Source: Thermoplasmatota archaeon (GTDB lineage: Archaea > Thermoplasmatota > E2 > DHVEG-1). From it: a stretch of DNA of 7,267 nt. A program made the position numbers and the translations under genes. Below are positions 5,988-7,267 of this stretch, piece by piece (positions within the stretch are counted from its first letter, which is position 1; every line of letters begins with the position of its first letter). The DNA is taken from contig JAUWCF010000045.1 of the NCBI GenBank assembly GCA_030609445.1, positions 1-7,267 on the forward strand. Direction: 5' to 3'. Below the pieces are notes generated by a model. The model saw nothing but the letters and a program-made list of their open reading frames with translations, made no database searches and was not told the origin of the DNA.

Positions 5988-6434
5988 ATGCCGAAATATT
6001 CAACTGAAGTGGATCCGGATAAAACCGCAAAAGCATATGGATATGAGCTACACTGCTCTCAAAAGGACTCCATGAATCTTGCTTATGCACTTAAAGGAAT
6101 GCACACTGAGAAAGCAAAGAAGTTTCTTGAAGAAATAATTGAGATGAAACGCCCACTTCCTGCAGTGTTTCATAAAAGAAAACGAGCTCATCAAAAAGGC
6201 ATAGGTCCTGGCAGTTATCCACAAAAAGCTGCCCGATACATGCTAAAAGTAGTAAAAAACGCAGAAAATAATGCAGAATACAAAGGATTCGATGTGGAAA
6301 ACATGAAAATCGTTCACATCTCAGCATATCAAGGACGGATAATCAAAGGAATTATGCCACGGGCACAAGGACGAGCTACTGATAAAAACAAAACAACAAC
6401 AAACATTGAAATTGTCGTTGAAGAGGCGGAATAA
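5988..6434 (+). CDS. rplV: Large-subunit ribosomal protein L22 (uL22), archaeal type
   Basis: A 148-residue L22, as usual in archaea (eukaryal counterpart RPL17). L22 binds all 23S rRNA domains and its long beta hairpin lines the narrow part of the exit tunnel opposite L4. Diagnostic segments are the YALKGMHTEKAKKFLEE helix region (33-49), RPLPAVFHKRKRAHQ (55-69), GSYPQKAARYML (75-86) and the hairpin tip MPRAQGRA (123-130). An ATG at 5981 overlapping the S19 stop leads to a quick stop; the ATG at 5988 opens the L22 frame and follows an AGTGAT that could pair with 16S rRNA. The TAA overlaps the S3 ATG by one base. Confidence 0.97.
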   Translation: MPKYSTEVDPDKTAKAYGYELHCSQKDSMNLAYALKGMHTEKAKKFLEEIIEMKRPLPAVFHKRKRAHQKGIGPGSYPQKAARYMLKVVKNAENNAEYKGFDVENMKIVHISAYQGRIIKGIMPRAQGRATDKNKTTTNIEIVVEEAE

Positions 6435-7267
6435 TGGCAAGTGAACGAAAATTTATAAGGGAAAATACAAAGAGAGCCCTCATAAAAAATTTTTTAGTTA
6501 AAGAAATAGAGGGAGCTGGTTTTGGTGGTATGACTATCCAAAGAACACCAATTGGAACAAGAGTAAACATTCTTGTTGAAAGACCGGGAATGGTTATAGG
6601 AAAAGGTGGATCGAAGATAAAACAATTAACATCTACAATTCAAACAAAGTTTGATGTAGAAAATCCTCAGATTGAAATCCAAGAAGCAGGGGCACATGCT
6701 GCATTAAATGCACAAATTATGGCCGAAAAACTTGCAGAAGCACTTCAGCGTGGCTGGCATTTCCGAAGAGCAGGGCATTCAACTGTGCGAAGAATCATGA
6801 GCGCTGGTGCAAAAGGATGTCAGATCGTCATTGCAGGAAAACTTACAGGGGCGAGACATCGAACCGAAAAATTTACAGAAGGCCATGTTAAATACTGTGG
6901 TGAAGTTGCGAAAGAAGTCATGGATAATGGTTTTGCCTCAGCGAAACTAAAAGCAGGCGTTCTTGGTGTAAAAGTTAGGATTATGAAACCTGATGCAAAA
7001 CTACCTGATGAAGTGAAATTAAAGATTCCTGAGGAAAAAGAAGAAAAAACAGAAGAGGAAAAAAAGGAAAAAACCGCTGACAAGAAAGAACAGAAAAAAA
7101 CAGATATTAAAAAGATTGCAGAAATCCCAGGAATAGGAGCATCTATCGTCAAAAAACTGGAGAAGGCAAAGATTGGATCTTTAGAAGAACTCTACAAAAT
7201 GGATATCAAAGGAATTCTTTCTATTGAAGGCATTGGAAAGAAGACAGCTGCAACAATCATTAAGAAT
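6434..7267 (+). CDS. rpsC: Small-subunit ribosomal protein S3 (uS3) with C-terminal helix-hairpin-helix domain, 3' end beyond window
   Basis: The open frame gives 278 residues to the window edge without a stop, so the gene is partial only because of the boundary. S3 belongs to the small-subunit head and guards the mRNA entry channel. The type II KH domain shows the nucleic-acid loop VIGKGGSKIK (54-63). The C-terminal S3 domain includes AEALQRGWHFRRAG (101-114), RRIMSAGAKGCQIVIAGKL (119-137) and GARHRTEKF (139-147), and the core ends near residue 197. A charged Lys/Glu linker follows (about 198-224). A tandem helix-hairpin-helix segment then appears, with hairpins IPGIG (231-235) and IEGIG (264-268). 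Typical archaeal S3 would end within the charged tail. The start is the TAATG overlap with L22, preceded by GAGG. Confidence 0.96.
   Translation, partial: MASERKFIRENTKRALIKNFLVKEIEGAGFGGMTIQRTPIGTRVNILVERPGMVIGKGGSKIKQLTSTIQTKFDVENPQIEIQEAGAHAALNAQIMAEKLAEALQRGWHFRRAGHSTVRRIMSAGAKGCQIVIAGKLTGARHRTEKFTEGHVKYCGEVAKEVMDNGFASAKLKAGVLGVKVRIMKPDAKLPDEVKLKIPEEKEEKTEEEKKEKTADKKEQKKTDIKKIAEIPGIGASIVKKLEKAKIGSLEELYKMDIKGILSIEGIGKKTAATIIKN

Noticed and set aside
1..7267. Searched for CRISPR arrays, tRNA or rRNA genes, transposase genes and a full insertion sequence.
   Set aside because: No regularly spaced repeats, tRNA-like TTCRANNC segments in cloverleaf context, rRNA stretches or transposase motifs were seen. 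The only insertion-like trace is the short segment at 1402-1546.

Overview
The window is archaeal chromosomal DNA dominated by the start of the universal S10-type ribosomal protein cluster. Seven ribosomal protein genes run in the order L3-L4-L23-L2-S19-L22-S3, all on the + strand. Archaeal identity follows from the protein types (a 330-residue L3, a 253-residue archaeal/eukaryal L4, an 85-residue L23, long S19 and L22), from a near-perfect archaeal TATA box (TTTATATA) before L3, and from a RecA/KaiC-like ATPase and a BioB-like radical SAM protein of kinds common in archaea. The DNA is AT-rich. A euryarchaeal-type lineage in the broad sense fits, but I cannot place it more precisely by reading.

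Layout. Bases 1-132 are an AT-rich non-coding stretch with TATA-like elements. Bases 133-942 encode a single-domain KaiC-like ATPase. Six bases later comes a small membrane methyltransferase of the isoprenylcysteine carboxyl methyltransferase/phospholipid methyltransferase type (949-1416). A 141-base gap holds a strong hairpin and a second, in-frame copy of the end of the methyltransferase gene. A radical SAM enzyme with an extra C-terminal cysteine cluster follows (1558-2592). A 197-base gap (2593-2789) carries the promoter and a probable structured leader of the ribosomal operon. From 2790 to the window end the ribosomal genes are packed with 2-9 base gaps or one-base stop/start overlaps (TAATG), so they are almost certainly cotranscribed and translationally coupled. 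S3 runs off the right edge.

The ribosomal proteins act together. L3, L4, L23, L2 and L22 build the large subunit around the peptidyl transferase centre and exit tunnel; S19 and S3 belong to the small-subunit head. The three upstream genes are co-oriented and may form a separate unit, but nothing in the sequence ties them functionally to the ribosome.

Most of the window is ordinary conserved gene content, and I see no clear new multi-gene system. Points that merit a second look are: a helix-hairpin-helix domain fused to the C-terminus of S3; the structured leader before L3; the duplicated methyltransferase gene end flanking a hairpin; the CxxCxCC tail of the radical SAM protein; and the apparent loss of the catalytic glutamate pair in the KaiC-like ATPase.
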